A stretch of DNA of 64,000 nucleotides from Aureimonas glaciei. Its GTDB lineage: Bacteria; Pseudomonadota; Alphaproteobacteria; Rhizobiales; Rhizobiaceae. Made by a program: the position numbers and the translations under genes. The stretch covers positions 485,105 through 549,104 of the forward strand of contig NZ_BMJJ01000003.1 of assembly GCF_014643375.1 (NCBI RefSeq). The letters run 5' to 3'. Shown piece by piece: positions 9,010-18,458 of the stretch (its first letter is position 1; each line of letters starts with the position of its first letter). The notes beneath the pieces are model-generated. The model made no database searches, had not been told where the DNA came from, and saw only the letters and a program-made list of their open reading frames with translations.

Positions 9010-9048
9010 TTGCCGCAAAAGTATGACGATCCGGTATAGACTGCTTAC
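9010..9048 (+). promoter_or_regulatory. Putative nikA promoter overlapped by a NikR operator
   Basis: In the nikR-nikA gap, GTATGA (9021-9026) is followed after exactly 16 bases by GCTTAC (9043-9048). The Escherichia coli NikR operator is GTATGA-N16-TCATAC, so one half matches fully and the other 4 of 6. A -10-like TATAGA (9035-9040) lies inside it and TTGCCG (9010-9015) could be the -35, though with a long 19-base spacer. Binding here would block polymerase. Confidence 0.55.
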
Positions 9049-9111
9049 CTCGCCATGCCTATGGTCCGCCTCGATTCGGCCCTTTCGCGGTCTGGAATGC
9101 AGGAAATGTCG

Positions 9112-10704
9112 ATGCCTCGAAGACGCTTGGGTCACACCACGATGAGGGGCGCCTTCCTGGCAGCGATGCTGGTCGGGCTCGGCAGCCCGATGGCGACGGC
9201 GGCCCCGAAGGCCGATCTCGTGCTGGCGATCGGCGGCGAGCCGGAAACCGGCTACGATCCGCTGCTCGGCTGGGGCAGCTACGGGCACCCGCTTTTCCAG
9301 TCGACGCTCCTGACCCGCGATGCCACGCTGGCGACGCAGCCCGATCTCGCCACGCGCTGGACCCTCTCCGAGGATCGCCTGACCTGGACGGTGACGATCC
9401 GCGGCGACGCGACCTTTTCCGACGGGACGAAGCTGACGGCGAAAGATGTCGCCTTCACCTTCGAAGAGGGCGCCAAGACCGCCGGTGCGCTGGACCTCTC
9501 GGTGCTGGAAAGCGCCACGGCCAGCGACGACGCCACCGTCGTCTTCCGCCTGAAGAAGCCCTGGATCACCTTCACCGAAAGTTTTCACACCCTCGGCATC
9601 GTGCCGGCTGCGGGCTACGGCCGCGACTATGCCCGCCATCCCGTCGGCTCCGGGCCCTATCGGATCGTCTCCTGGCGCGAGGGCGAACAGCTCATCGTCG
9701 AGCGCAATCCCGGCTATTACGGCAAGGTCCAGGCCTTTGAGCGCCTCACCTTTCTCTTCACCGGCGAGGATGCGGGGCTGGCGGCGGCCCAGGCCGGCGC
9801 CGTCGATCTCGTCTCGGTGCCGGGCGTCTCGGCCGATGCCGTGCCGGACGGGTTTCACGCGGTGACGGCGCGGACCGTCGACAACCGCGGCATCAGCTTC
9901 CCGATGCTCCCCGACGAGGGCAAGACGAATGCCGAGGGCGAGAAGCTCGGCAATGCCGTGACCTCCAACAGGGCGATCCGCCAGGCGATCAATCAAGGGC
10001 TGGACCGCAGCCAGATCGTCGAGGTCGCGCTGCACGGACATGGCACGCCCGCCTTCGGCCCCGCCGACGGCCTGCCCTGGGCGGGTGAGGGCGAGGCGAT
10101 CGCTTTCGACCTCGGCGCTGCCAAGGCGATCCTCGACAAAGCCGGCTGGATCGTGGGCGATGACGGCGTGCGGGAGCGTCAGGGTGTTCGCGCCGCCTTC
10201 CCGATCCACTATCCGGCCGCCGACACCACGCGTCAGGCTCTGGCCGAGACGGTCGCCGAACTCCTGCGTCCCCTTGGCATCGAGGCGACGGCGAAGGGAT
10301 CGTCCTGGGACGCGATCGAGCGCGTGATGCATGCCGAGCCGGTGGTTTTCGGCTTCGGCAGCCACTCGCCGCTCCAGCTCTTCAACCTCTACGACTCCTC
10401 CGTCGCCGGCGTGGAGTACCTCAACCCGACCTACTACGGGAACGCGGCGGTCGACGCGCATTTCGCGACGGCGCAGGCCGCCGGCAGCCTTGAGGAATCC
10501 TTTCCGGCCTGGCGGGCGGCCGCCTTCGACGGCACCACGGGCTACGGAGAGAAGGGCGATGCCGCTTGGGCCTGGCTCGTCAATCTCGATCACGTCTACT
10601 TCGCCAACCGATGCCTCGACGTCGGCAAGACGCAGATCGAGCCGCATGGTCATGGCTGGCCGATCACGGCGGCGATCCAGGACTGGCGCTGGACGTGCGA
10701 CTGA
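9112..10704 (+). CDS. nikA: Nickel ABC transporter, periplasmic binding protein
   Basis: A 530-aa solute-binding protein of the dipeptide/nickel family (SBP_bac_5). A signal peptide ends ...[10 protein letters not shown]; mature features include [39 protein letters not shown] and [17 protein letters not shown], typical of NikA. It captures nickel, usually as a chelate, for the NikBC permease. Several ATGs lie close together; 9112 is chosen because AGGAA sits six bases upstream and the signal peptide follows. It is the first gene of a compact five-gene operon under NikR control. Confidence 0.93.
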   Translation: MPRRRLGHTTMRGAFLAAMLVGLGSPMATAAPKADLVLAIGGEPETGYDPLLGWGSYGHPLFQSTLLTRDATLATQPDLATRWTLSEDRLTWTVTIRGDATFSDGTKLTAKDVAFTFEEGAKTAGALDLSVLESATASDDATVVFRLKKPWITFTESFHTLGIVPAAGYGRDYARHPVGSGPYRIVSWREGEQLIVERNPGYYGKVQAFERLTFLFTGEDAGLAAAQAGAVDLVSVPGVSADAVPDGFHAVTARTVDNRGISFPMLPDEGKTNAEGEKLGNAVTSNRAIRQAINQGLDRSQIVEVALHGHGTPAFGPADGLPWAGEGEAIAFDLGAAKAILDKAGWIVGDDGVRERQGVRAAFPIHYPAADTTRQALAETVAELLRPLGIEATAKGSSWDAIERVMHAEPVVFGFGSHSPLQLFNLYDSSVAGVEYLNPTYYGNAAVDAHFATAQAAGSLEESFPAWRAAAFDGTTGYGEKGDAAWAWLVNLDHVYFANRCLDVGKTQIEPHGHGWPITAAIQDWRWTCD

Positions 10705-11708
10705 CCGGAGCGCTCGGCGGTTTCGTCGCACGGCGGCTGCTGCGCCTCGCGCTGATCCTCATCACCGTCTCCGCGGTCGCCTTCACGCTGGCGAAACTGT
10801 CGCCGATCGATCCGATCGACGCCTATCTCGGCCCGGCGATCGCCCGGGTCGGCGCGGAGCAGCGCGCGCTCATCGCCCAAGCCTGGGGCCTCGACCAGCC
10901 GGCGGCCATGCAGTTCGCGCGCTGGGCCGGCCGCATCCTCTCCGGCGATCTCGGCTGGAGCGTCACCTTCAACGCGCCGGTGTCCGACGTGCTGCGCGAG
11001 CGCCTCGGCGCGACGCTGGCGCTGACGGGCACGGCCTGGCTCCTGTCGGGCCTGCTCGGCTTCGCGCTCGGCGTCCTGGCCGGCGCCTTCGAGGGATCCT
11101 GGCTCGACCGCGTGATCCGGGTCTACGCCTATGTCCTGGCGTCGACGCCGACCTTCTGGCTGGCGATCCTCCTTCTCGTCGTCTTCTCCGTGCAGTTGCG
11201 CTGGACCCCGGTCTGCTGCGCTGGCCCGATCGGCGTCCTGCCCGGAGAGATCACGCTGCTCGACCGCCTGCGCCATCTCGCCCTGCCGCTGGCGACGCTT
11301 TCGCTCCTCGGCGTCTCGCAGATCGCCCTGCACACGCGGGCGAAGATGGCCGAGATCCTGCGCTCCGACTTCGCGCTCTTCGCCCTCGCGCAGGGGGCGT
11401 CGCGGATGGACATCGCGCTCCGCCACGGCGCCCGCAACGCAGCGCTTCCGGCCGTCACGGTGCTGTTCGCCTCGATCGGCGAGATCTTCGGCGGCTCGGT
11501 GCTCGCCGAGCAGGTGTTCGCTTTTCCCGGGCTCGGCCGCGCGACGGTCGAGGCCGGCCTGCGCGGCGACGTGCCGCTGCTGCTGGCGATCACCCTCCTG
11601 ACCACGGCCATCGTCTCCAGCGGCAATACCGTCGCCGATCTCCTCTACCGCGTCCTCGACCCGAGGATCGGGACGGAGCGCGGCGTGACGGGGATCGACG
11701 TGGCATGA
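10695..11708 (+). CDS. nikB: Nickel ABC transporter permease NikB
   Basis: A 337-aa inner-membrane permease of the oligopeptide/nickel type. It opens with [21 protein letters not shown], and the cytoplasmic coupling loop (EAA-like) is seen around [31 protein letters not shown]. The start is GTG 10695, overlapping the last 10 bases of nikA. It pairs with NikC to form the membrane channel. Confidence 0.92.
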   Translation: MRLTGALGGFVARRLLRLALILITVSAVAFTLAKLSPIDPIDAYLGPAIARVGAEQRALIAQAWGLDQPAAMQFARWAGRILSGDLGWSVTFNAPVSDVLRERLGATLALTGTAWLLSGLLGFALGVLAGAFEGSWLDRVIRVYAYVLASTPTFWLAILLLVVFSVQLRWTPVCCAGPIGVLPGEITLLDRLRHLALPLATLSLLGVSQIALHTRAKMAEILRSDFALFALAQGASRMDIALRHGARNAALPAVTVLFASIGEIFGGSVLAEQVFAFPGLGRATVEAGLRGDVPLLLAITLLTTAIVSSGNTVADLLYRVLDPRIGTERGVTGIDVA

Positions 11709-12562
11709 CCGGCAAAGCCCTGACTGCAGACCTGCGCTCGCGCGGTGGAAGCACCGGACGCATCGCGACGATCGGCATCGCGCTGATCGGTCTGGCGACC
11801 GTCGTCGCCGTCCTCCTCGCGGCATGGTGGCTCGGCACTTCCGGAATCCGCGCCGATTTCGGCGCGCGGCTGCTGCCGCCCTCCCTGGCGCATCCCTTCG
11901 GCACCGACGCGATGGGGCGGGACATGCTGGCCCGCACGGTGAAGGGCCTCTCCGCCAGCCTCTGGGTCGGCATGCTGGCCGCCACGATCTCGTCCACCCT
12001 GGCGCTCGTCCTCGCGCTGGTCTCGCTCCTCGGGCGGGGCGCCGATGCCGTGGTCTCCTTCCTCGTCGACGCCGCCTTGGGTCTGCCCCATCTGGTCCTC
12101 CTGATCCTTCTCGCCTTCGCGCTGGGCGGCGGGACGACGGGCGTGATCCTCGCCGTCGCCCTCACGCATTGGCCGAGGCTGACCCGGATCCTGCGGGCCG
12201 AACTCATCCAGGTGCGTGCCTCCGGCTATGTCGAGGCATCGCGCGCTTTCGGAAAATCCTGGAGCCACATCGCCCGTCACCACGTCCTGCCGCATCTCGT
12301 GCCACAACTGATCGTCGGCCTCGTCCTCCTGTTCCCGCATGCGATCCTGCACGAGGCCGGGCTGACCTTTCTCGGCTTCGGCCTCGAACCCTCCAAGCCC
12401 GCCATCGGCATCATCCTGTCGGACGCTATGCGTTTTCTCAGCGCCGGCAAATGGTGGCTCGGCGTGTTTCCCGGCCTCTGCCTTCTCGCCGTCGTCCTCT
12501 GCTTCGACGCGATCGGCGCGGGCGCCCGGCTCTGGGCAGACCCGCGCGCCGGGCAGGACTGA
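11705..12562 (+). CDS. nikC: Nickel ABC transporter permease NikC
   Basis: A 285-aa permease with the family signature HPFGTDAMGRDMLARTVKGL after the first helix and a coupling loop VEASRAFGKSWSHIARHHVLPHL. ATG 11705 overlaps the nikB stop (ATGA), so translation is coupled. It forms a heterodimeric channel with NikB. Confidence 0.93.
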   Translation: MTGKALTADLRSRGGSTGRIATIGIALIGLATVVAVLLAAWWLGTSGIRADFGARLLPPSLAHPFGTDAMGRDMLARTVKGLSASLWVGMLAATISSTLALVLALVSLLGRGADAVVSFLVDAALGLPHLVLLILLAFALGGGTTGVILAVALTHWPRLTRILRAELIQVRASGYVEASRAFGKSWSHIARHHVLPHLVPQLIVGLVLLFPHAILHEAGLTFLGFGLEPSKPAIGIILSDAMRFLSAGKWWLGVFPGLCLLAVVLCFDAIGAGARLWADPRAGQD

Positions 12563-12564
12563 CG

Positions 12565-13371
12565 ATGCTGGAAATCGAAAGCCTCACCATCCACTTCCGC
12601 CGCTACGACGGGCTGTGGCGGCGCCGCTCGGTCGCCGGCCTCACGGACGTCACCCTCGACGTCACCGCCGGCGAGGTGCTGGCGGTGGTTGGCTCTTCCG
12701 GCGCCGGCAAGAGCCTTCTGGCGCATGCGATCCTCGGCATCCTGCCGCGAAACGCCGTGATCGAGGGGCAGATCCGTTTCGAGGGGGTAGGGCTCGACGC
12801 CGCGTCCCTCAGGACCTTGCGCGGGCGGCGGATCGCGCTCGTTCCGCAATCGATCGCGCATCTCGATCCGCTCGCCCGGGTCGGGGACCAGGTGCGTTGG
12901 GCGGCCAGGCGCGCGGGCCTGCCGCGGGGCAGGGCCGCCGAGGCTTCCGCCGCCGCCCTGCATGAGCTCGGCCTTCACGAGGGCGTTGCCGAGGCCTATC
13001 CGCATGCCGTTTCGGGCGGCATGGCACGCCGCGTGCTGCTGGCGACCGCGATGGTGGGCCATGCCGACCTCGTCATCGCCGACGAACCGACGGACGGTCT
13101 GGATCCGGCCAACGCCGCCCTCGTCCTCCGGCATCTGCGCGGGCTCGCCGACAGCGGCAAGGCGGTGATCCTGGTGACGCACGATCTCGTCTCGGCCCTG
13201 CCTTTCGCCACCCGCGTCGCGGTGATGCGGCACGGTGCCCTTCTCGGCATCGAGCGCGCGGATGACTTTTCCGCCGACGGCGCAGGCCTTCGCTCGCCCT
13301 ACGCCCGCGCCCTCTGGCGCGCACTGCCGCAGAACGAGTTTGCCGTGCCCGGGGAGCCGAGGGATGCTTGA
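12565..13371 (+). CDS. nikD: Nickel ABC transporter ATPase NikD
   Basis: A 268-aa ATP-binding subunit. Walker A is GSSGAGKS, the signature is VSGGM (a slightly divergent LSGGQ), Walker B is LVIADEPTDGLD and the switch histidine lies in LVTHD. The ATG at 12565 is two bases after the nikC stop. It works as a heterodimer with NikE to power nickel import. Confidence 0.92.
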   Translation: MLEIESLTIHFRRYDGLWRRRSVAGLTDVTLDVTAGEVLAVVGSSGAGKSLLAHAILGILPRNAVIEGQIRFEGVGLDAASLRTLRGRRIALVPQSIAHLDPLARVGDQVRWAARRAGLPRGRAAEASAAALHELGLHEGVAEAYPHAVSGGMARRVLLATAMVGHADLVIADEPTDGLDPANAALVLRHLRGLADSGKAVILVTHDLVSALPFATRVAVMRHGALLGIERADDFSADGAGLRSPYARALWRALPQNEFAVPGEPRDA

Positions 13372-14008
13372 GGCCCGCGACCTCGTCTTCGGCCATGCGC
13401 GCCGCGCCCCGCTCGTCCTCGACGGCGTCGGCCTGACGATCCGTCCCGGCGAAATCCTCGGCCTGTCCGGCCCCTCCGGCTGCGGCAAGACCACGCTCGG
13501 GCGGCTCCTCGCCGGCCATCTGCGTCCGCGTTCGGGGAGCGTGCACGCCGACGGATCGCCGCTTCCCGCATCGGGCTTTCGGCCCGTCCAGCTTCTGCCG
13601 CAGACGCCGCTGCTGGCCATGAACCCTCGCTGGCGGATCGGCCGCATCCTCACGGAAGCCTGGAAACTGTCGGAAGCGGATCGCGCTGGTTTCGGAATTT
13701 GCGCGGACTGGTTGGATCGCTATCCGCACGAACTGTCCGGCGGCCAGCTGCAGCGTGTCTCCATCCTCCGCTCGCTGGCGCCCGGCACCCGCTACCTCGT
13801 CGCCGACGAGATCACGGGCGCCCTCGACGCGATCGGGCAGGCGGAGATCTGGACCCTGCTGCAAGCCGTAACCCGGCAGCGCGCGATCGGCGTGTTGGCG
13901 ATCAGCCATGACCGGGCGCTGCTGAGCCGGATCGCCGACGCTTGCCTGTGTCTGTCGGAGATGACGGTCGCCGTCGACCAGCGAAACGACCAGAGGATCA
14001 GCGCCTGA
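13364..14008 (+). CDS. nikE: Nickel ABC transporter ATPase NikE (short form)
   Basis: A 214-aa ATPase that overlaps nikD by eight bases. Walker A GPSGCGKTT, Q-loop region PQTPLLAMNP, signature LSGGQLQRVSILRSL, Walker B YLVADEITGALD and switch HD (ISHDRALLSRIAD) are intact. It is about 50 residues shorter than usual: it ends soon after the switch region and lacks the C-terminal tail of oligopeptide/nickel ATPases. The catalytic core looks complete, so it is called functional. Confidence 0.9.
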   Translation: MLEARDLVFGHARRAPLVLDGVGLTIRPGEILGLSGPSGCGKTTLGRLLAGHLRPRSGSVHADGSPLPASGFRPVQLLPQTPLLAMNPRWRIGRILTEAWKLSEADRAGFGICADWLDRYPHELSGGQLQRVSILRSLAPGTRYLVADEITGALDAIGQAEIWTLLQAVTRQRAIGVLAISHDRALLSRIADACLCLSEMTVAVDQRNDQRISA

Positions 14009-14035
14009 CGGCGAAGGCCCGCCAGCGGAAGATGG

Positions 14036-14049
14036 ACGATCGGTATAGT
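14036..14049 (+). promoter_or_regulatory. Candidate promoter of the phosphatase/two-component operon
   Basis: ACGATCGGTATAGT ends in a -10-like TATAGT (14044-14049), about 65 bases before the next start codon. Nearly the same sequence occurs in front of nikA and eptA. No clear -35 is visible, so this is tentative. Confidence 0.35.
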
Positions 14050-14114
14050 CCCGGCCATCGGCCGGAGTTGAGAGGTGGGTAGCTTGACGGACATTTTGTG
14101 TCCGAGAGTCCGCC

Positions 14115-14729
14115 ATGCCGCCCCTTCTGTCTCGCCTCCGGCGGGTTGTCCTGACCACGCTCGTGGTCCTTTCCGTCCCGCTCGGCTATGCCGGCCTCCA
14201 CTACGCCCGCGGCAACATCTTCGAAATCCAGCCGGGTGTCCTCTATCGTTCCGGCCAGCTCGACGGGACGACGCTCCAGCGGTTGATCGAGCAGAAGGGT
14301 ATCCGCACCATCGTCAATCTGCGCGGCGCGCATCCGGGAGAACGCTGGTTCGAGGCCGAGGCCTCGATCGCGGAGGGCAACGGCATCCACTACACCGCGA
14401 TCCCGCTGTCGGCCCGCTCCGTCCCGGCAATGGCCACGATGGACGCGCTCGCCCTGCTGCTCCGGGACTCGCCGGGGCCGGTCCTCGTGCATTGCCTCGG
14501 CGGGTCGGATCGCTCCGGTCTGGCCGCGGCGATCTACGAACTGGTGGTGCGCGGCAAGAGCGAAGCGGAGGCCGCGGGCCAGCTTTCCATTGTCTACGGG
14601 CATTTCCCGTGGCTAGGGTCAGCGACGGGAGCCATGGACGACGCCTTTGCGCAGTTTGCCGACCACTGGCACCGGGACAAGACCTTGGTCTCCGCTTCTG
14701 GCGACGTCGGGCAGGTACGGATGCAATGA
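14115..14729 (+). CDS. Membrane-anchored tyrosine/dual-specificity phosphatase
   Basis: A 204-aa protein with one N-terminal membrane helix (about residues 10-28) and a periplasm-facing or cytoplasmic phosphatase domain. The catalytic P-loop C-X5-R is intact: HCLGGSDRSG, Cys127 and Arg133. LYRSGQLDG near residue 43 and TIVNLRG near 65 are typical of bacterial DSP/PTP-like enzymes. The substrate is unknown; relatives act on phosphoproteins, phosphoinositides or phosphatidylglycerophosphate. It overlaps the following response regulator as ATGA, which ties it to signalling or lipid phosphate turnover. Confidence 0.85.
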   Translation: MPPLLSRLRRVVLTTLVVLSVPLGYAGLHYARGNIFEIQPGVLYRSGQLDGTTLQRLIEQKGIRTIVNLRGAHPGERWFEAEASIAEGNGIHYTAIPLSARSVPAMATMDALALLLRDSPGPVLVHCLGGSDRSGLAAAIYELVVRGKSEAEAAGQLSIVYGHFPWLGSATGAMDDAFAQFADHWHRDKTLVSASGDVGQVRMQ

Positions 14730-15403
14730 AGATTCTGGTCATCGAGGACGATCGGCAGACGGCGAGCTACGTCGTCGGCGGGATGCGGGAGGAGGGACAC
14801 GACCTCGATCACGCGAGCAACGGTCCGAACGGGCTGGAGCTGGCCGTCACGCGGGACTACGACGTGCTCGTCATCGATCGCATGCTACCAGGGCTCGACG
14901 GCCTGTCGATCGTCAGGGCCCTGCGATCCTCAGGCAAGGACACGCCAGTCCTCTTCCTCACTTCGATCGGCGGCGTCGACGACCGGGTCGAGGGGCTGGA
15001 GGCCGGCGGCGACGACTATCTCCTGAAACCCTTCGCCTTCTCCGAGCTGATGGCGCGCGTCAACGCCCTCGGGCGGCGGGCTCCCAGCAAGAAGGAGGAG
15101 ACGGTTCTGAGGGTGGGGGGGCTTGAAATGAACCTCATCGCCCGCACGGTGACGCGCGACGGTCAGACGATCGAGCTTCAGCCGCGGGAGTTCCAGCTTC
15201 TGGAGTACCTCATGCGCAACCGCGGCCGCGTCCTGACCCGCACCATGCTGCTCGAGCGCGTGTGGGACTTCCATTTCGATCCCAAGACGAACGTCGTCGA
15301 GACGCATATCAGCCGGCTCCGATCGAAAGTCGACAAGCCGTTCGAAAAGGAAATGATCCGCACGGTGCGCGGCGCCGGATACGCGCTCCATGCGCCTTCC
15401 TGA
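14726..15403 (+). CDS. OmpR-family response regulator
   Basis: A 225-aa regulator with an N-terminal receiver domain (acidic pair Glu7-Asp8-Asp9, phosphoacceptor Asp51 in VLVIDRMLPG, Lys in LLKPF) and a C-terminal winged-helix domain (LQPREFQLLEYLMRN, ...VRGAGYALH). It is coupled to the phosphatase upstream and overlaps the sensor kinase downstream by 14 bases, so all three form one operon. Confidence 0.95.
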   Translation: MKILVIEDDRQTASYVVGGMREEGHDLDHASNGPNGLELAVTRDYDVLVIDRMLPGLDGLSIVRALRSSGKDTPVLFLTSIGGVDDRVEGLEAGGDDYLLKPFAFSELMARVNALGRRAPSKKEETVLRVGGLEMNLIARTVTRDGQTIELQPREFQLLEYLMRNRGRVLTRTMLLERVWDFHFDPKTNVVETHISRLRSKVDKPFEKEMIRTVRGAGYALHAPS

Positions 15404-16790
15404 ACACTTCCGCTCGACCTCGTTTCGGCTGGGCAGCATCTACGGCGCGCTCTTCCTCGTCTCGATGATGGCCATCCTCGGCATCACCTATCTCGCCGCC
15501 ACCGCCGAGGTCGAGGGCATCGTGCGGCTCTCGGTCGTCGAGGATATGAAGCGCTTCCAGGCGGCCGCCGCGCAATCGGGCGATGCGGGGCTGCTGGCGG
15601 CCGTTCGAGCGCGGTCCGACGCGGCGACGGACGATCATTTCTATCTCCTGACCGACCTTTCCGGAGTCTTTGTCGCGGGCAACCTTCCCGCGGAGGTTTG
15701 GCGCGAGGGGTGGTCCGAGCGCAAGCTCCGGGGATCCGTGATGGAGACCAGCGAAGCGCTGCGCGCCGCCGCGGCCATGAACTCCGACAACGAGGTTCGG
15801 CTGTTCTCGCAGGGCGTGACGATCGGCGGCTATCGCGTGCTGGTCGCCCGCAATTCGCATATCCTCGACGAGACGCAGGAGATCATTCTCGGCGCCCTTC
15901 TGTGGGGATGCGGCGTCACCATGCTGCTCGCCCTCGTCGGCGGCCTCGTCATCGGCATCGGCCCGACGCGGCGCGTCGATGCAATCGCCGCCGCGATGCG
16001 GTCGGTGGCGGCCGGACGGTTCGACCAGCGGCTTCCGGACTTCGGCCGCAAGGATGAGCTCGGCCGCCTGTCGAGCGACATCAATGTCATGCTGGCGCGC
16101 ATCGAGATCCTGATGAGCAGCCTGAAGCAGGTGTCGACCGACATCGCCCACGATCTGCGCACGCCGCTGGCACGGCTGCGGCAGGGCCTCGAGGGGACAC
16201 AGCGTCGCGGCGACGACGCCGCCGCGCTGAGGAATGCCGTCGATGCCGCCGTTGGCGAGGTGGATTCGATCATCGAGACCTTCAACGCGCTGCTGCGGAT
16301 CGCGCAGATCGAGGCCGGCGCCCGCAAGGCGAAATTCCGCCAGCTCGATCTCTCCGCCCTCCTGTTCCAGATGCACGACGTCTTCGAAAGCGTCGCGGAG
16401 GAGTCGGGCAAACGTCTCGAACTCGCCGCGGATGAGGGGCTCCGGGTTCAGGGAGACCGCGACCTCTTGCAGCAGCTTTTCTCGAACCTCGTCGACAATG
16501 CGCTGACCCATGTCCCGGCGCCCGCCCGCATCGTTTTGTCCGCGCGGGCCGAGGGCGAGAGGATCATCGTTGACGTCGCCGACGATGGGCCGGGCGTGCC
16601 GGAAGCGGAACGCGAAAAGATCTTCCGGCGGCTCTACCGCCTCGACCGCAGCCGGACGACCCCGGGCAACGGCCTTGGCTTGGCTCTCGTCGCGGCCATC
16701 GCCGAACTTCACGACGCCCGGATCACGGCCCTCGACAACCGTCCGGGTCTTCGCATGCGGATCGATTTTCCCGCTTCCCGGGAAAATTGA
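15390..16790 (+). CDS. Sensor histidine kinase
   Basis: A 466-aa membrane kinase: first helix about 18-38, periplasmic sensor to about 168, second helix about 175-198, HAMP, then HisKA with phosphorylatable His254 in DIAHDLRTPL and an HATPase domain (LVDNALTH, DDGPGVPEAER, GNGLGLALVAAI). It is the partner of the preceding OmpR-type regulator. The architecture resembles kinases that sense envelope or cationic stress, but the signal is not readable here. Confidence 0.94.
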   Translation: MRLPEHFRSTSFRLGSIYGALFLVSMMAILGITYLAATAEVEGIVRLSVVEDMKRFQAAAAQSGDAGLLAAVRARSDAATDDHFYLLTDLSGVFVAGNLPAEVWREGWSERKLRGSVMETSEALRAAAAMNSDNEVRLFSQGVTIGGYRVLVARNSHILDETQEIILGALLWGCGVTMLLALVGGLVIGIGPTRRVDAIAAAMRSVAAGRFDQRLPDFGRKDELGRLSSDINVMLARIEILMSSLKQVSTDIAHDLRTPLARLRQGLEGTQRRGDDAAALRNAVDAAVGEVDSIIETFNALLRIAQIEAGARKAKFRQLDLSALLFQMHDVFESVAEESGKRLELAADEGLRVQGDRDLLQQLFSNLVDNALTHVPAPARIVLSARAEGERIIVDVADDGPGVPEAEREKIFRRLYRLDRSRTTPGNGLGLALVAAIAELHDARITALDNRPGLRMRIDFPASREN

Positions 16791-16916
16791 AGCTTTGTCG
16801 GCAGGCGGTCCGTGGCCTGAAAAGCGCGGCGGCCGACAGCGAACGGACAGGTGGAAGCGGCGAGAAGGGGTGCGGCGGGCACGCGTGATGCCCCCGATGA
16901 ACCCCGGAGACATTCG

Positions 16917-17204
16917 ATGAGCAAGGCCCTCTACACCGTGATCGCCCTTCTCGCCCTCGTTCCCTTCGCCGCGCAGGCAGAGGAGGAGAAGGAGGATTGC
17001 ACCACGGTCCCGCAGGCCCAGTGGATGAGCCAGGACGCCATCAAGGCCAAGGTCGCCGAGGCCGGCTACAAGGACATCCGATCGATGGAGCTGAAGGGCT
17101 CCTGCTACGAGGTCTACGGCTTCGACAAGGACGGCAAGCGCGCCGAGATCTATGTCGACCCGGCGACGGCGACGATCTTCAAGTCCACCGAAGAGGGCGA
17201 GTGA
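16917..17204 (+). CDS. Periplasmic PepSY-domain protein
   Basis: A 95-aa protein with a signal peptide (MSKALYTVIALLALVPFAAQA) and one PepSY domain including SQDAIKAKVAEAGYKDIRSME and YEVYGFDKDGKRAEIYVDP. Single-domain PepSY proteins are often targets of adjacent two-component systems and occur next to cytochrome b561, as here. Its start lies 126 bases after the kinase. Two cysteines (CTT, GSCYE) could form a disulfide. Confidence 0.88.
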   Translation: MSKALYTVIALLALVPFAAQAEEEKEDCTTVPQAQWMSQDAIKAKVAEAGYKDIRSMELKGSCYEVYGFDKDGKRAEIYVDPATATIFKSTEEGE

Positions 17205-17207
17205 TCC

Positions 17208-17780
17208 ATGCGGCCCGAAGCGATCCGGGGAGGGGGCATCGTCCCCCTCCCGGCAGAGACGGCCACCGTCAGGGTCTGGGATCCGGTCGTCCGGATCTTT
17301 CACTGGGGCGTCGTCGCCGCCTGCATCCTCAACCTCTTCATTCTGGAGGAGGGCAAGATGGCGCATCGCTATGTCGGCTATACCGTGGCCGGCCTGCTGG
17401 CGGTCCGCCTCGTCTGGGGCCTGGTCGGATCGCGCCATGCCCGGTTCGCCGATTTCATGCCGACGCCCCGTAGGCTGGTGCCCTATGTTCGCGATCTCGT
17501 CGCCGGCCGCGAGAAGCGGCAGCTCGGCCACAACCCGCTCGCCGCCGTGATGATGATCGTCCTGATGCTTCTCCTCGCGCTGACGGCCGGAACGGGCTTC
17601 ATGTCGACGCTGGACGCGTTCTGGGGCGTCAAATGGGTGAAGGAGCTGCACGAGGTCTTCGCCAATGGGATTCTCTGGCTGGCGGTCCTCCATGCGGTGG
17701 CGGCGATCGTCGAAAGTCGGCGGCACCGCGAAAACCTGATCTGGTCCATGGTCACGGGGCGCAAGAGGGCGATCGACTGA
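17208..17780 (+). CDS. Cytochrome b561 family protein
   Basis: A 190-aa diheme-type cytochrome b561 with four helices. The opening VRVWDPVVRIFHWGVVAACI is characteristic of the cytochrome-b/Ni-hydrogenase-type b561 subgroup, and further histidines occur in HRYVGYTVAGLL, KELHEVFAN and LHAVAAIVES. It starts three bases after the PepSY gene and ends directly before the next regulator, so it is part of one transcription unit. A role in electron transfer to the PepSY or another periplasmic partner is inference. Confidence 0.9.
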   Translation: MRPEAIRGGGIVPLPAETATVRVWDPVVRIFHWGVVAACILNLFILEEGKMAHRYVGYTVAGLLAVRLVWGLVGSRHARFADFMPTPRRLVPYVRDLVAGREKRQLGHNPLAAVMMIVLMLLLALTAGTGFMSTLDAFWGVKWVKELHEVFANGILWLAVLHAVAAIVESRRHRENLIWSMVTGRKRAID

Positions 17781-18458
17781 ATGCGGCTGCTTCTCGTCGA
17801 GGACTCCCAGCGACTGCTCGAACTCCTGACGGACACGGTCCACGAGGCCGGCTGGCGGATCGACGGCGTCGGCACCCTGGCCGACGCCCGCAGCGCGCTC
17901 GCGGGCGCGGAACACGACATCCTGGTGCTCGATCTCGGGCTGCCCGACGGGCACGGGCTGGATCTCATCCGCGAGCTCCGCGCGGCCCGCTCGACCATCC
18001 CGATCCTCGTCATCACCGCCGCCAGCGACGTGGAGTCGCGCATTGCCGGCCTCGATGCGGGGGCCGACGACTACCTCGCCAAGCCGTTTCATCATCGGGA
18101 GCTCATGGCGCGCTGCCGGGCCTTGGCCCGGCGCGGCATGGCGGGTGGCGCACCCGTGCTCGTCGCCGGGCGGCTGCGCTACGATCCCTCGCTTGCTGAG
18201 CTGACCTGCGCGGGCGAGGCCGTTGCCCTCGCGCCGCGCGAGCGGCAGTTGGCGGAGCTGCTCGTGCGCGATGTCGACCGGGTCGTGCCGAAGCGAAAGC
18301 TCGAACATGCGCTTTCGGAATATGGCGACATGCTGAGCGCCAATGGGCTGGAGCTCGCCGTCTCGCGGCTTCGGCGCAAGCTCGAGCCCTTCGACAGCGG
18401 CATCGCCATCGAGACCGTGCGCGGCGTCGGCTATCTCCTGCGGACGCTGCCGGAATGA
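17781..18458 (+). CDS. OmpR-family response regulator (second system)
   Basis: A 225-aa regulator with receiver (Glu7-Asp8, Asp51 in ILVLDLGLPDGHG, Lys in YLAKPFHHREL) and winged-helix output domain (LAPRERQLAELLVRD, ...VRGVGYLLRTL). The sequence resembles the QseB/PmrA/TctD group. It begins immediately after the b561 stop and overlaps the kinase start by four bases. Confidence 0.94.
   Translation: MRLLLVEDSQRLLELLTDTVHEAGWRIDGVGTLADARSALAGAEHDILVLDLGLPDGHGLDLIRELRAARSTIPILVITAASDVESRIAGLDAGADDYLAKPFHHRELMARCRALARRGMAGGAPVLVAGRLRYDPSLAELTCAGEAVALAPRERQLAELLVRDVDRVVPKRKLEHALSEYGDMLSANGLELAVSRLRRKLEPFDSGIAIETVRGVGYLLRTLPE

Noticed and set aside
8446..10731. 761-codon minus frame that contains nikR at its end
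   Set aside because: Only the last 154 codons have family similarity; the rest is antisense to nikA.
15309..18308. 999-codon minus-strand frame opposite the two-component genes
   Set aside because: Antisense shadow of GC-rich codons; the sense strand gives two intact regulators and kinases.
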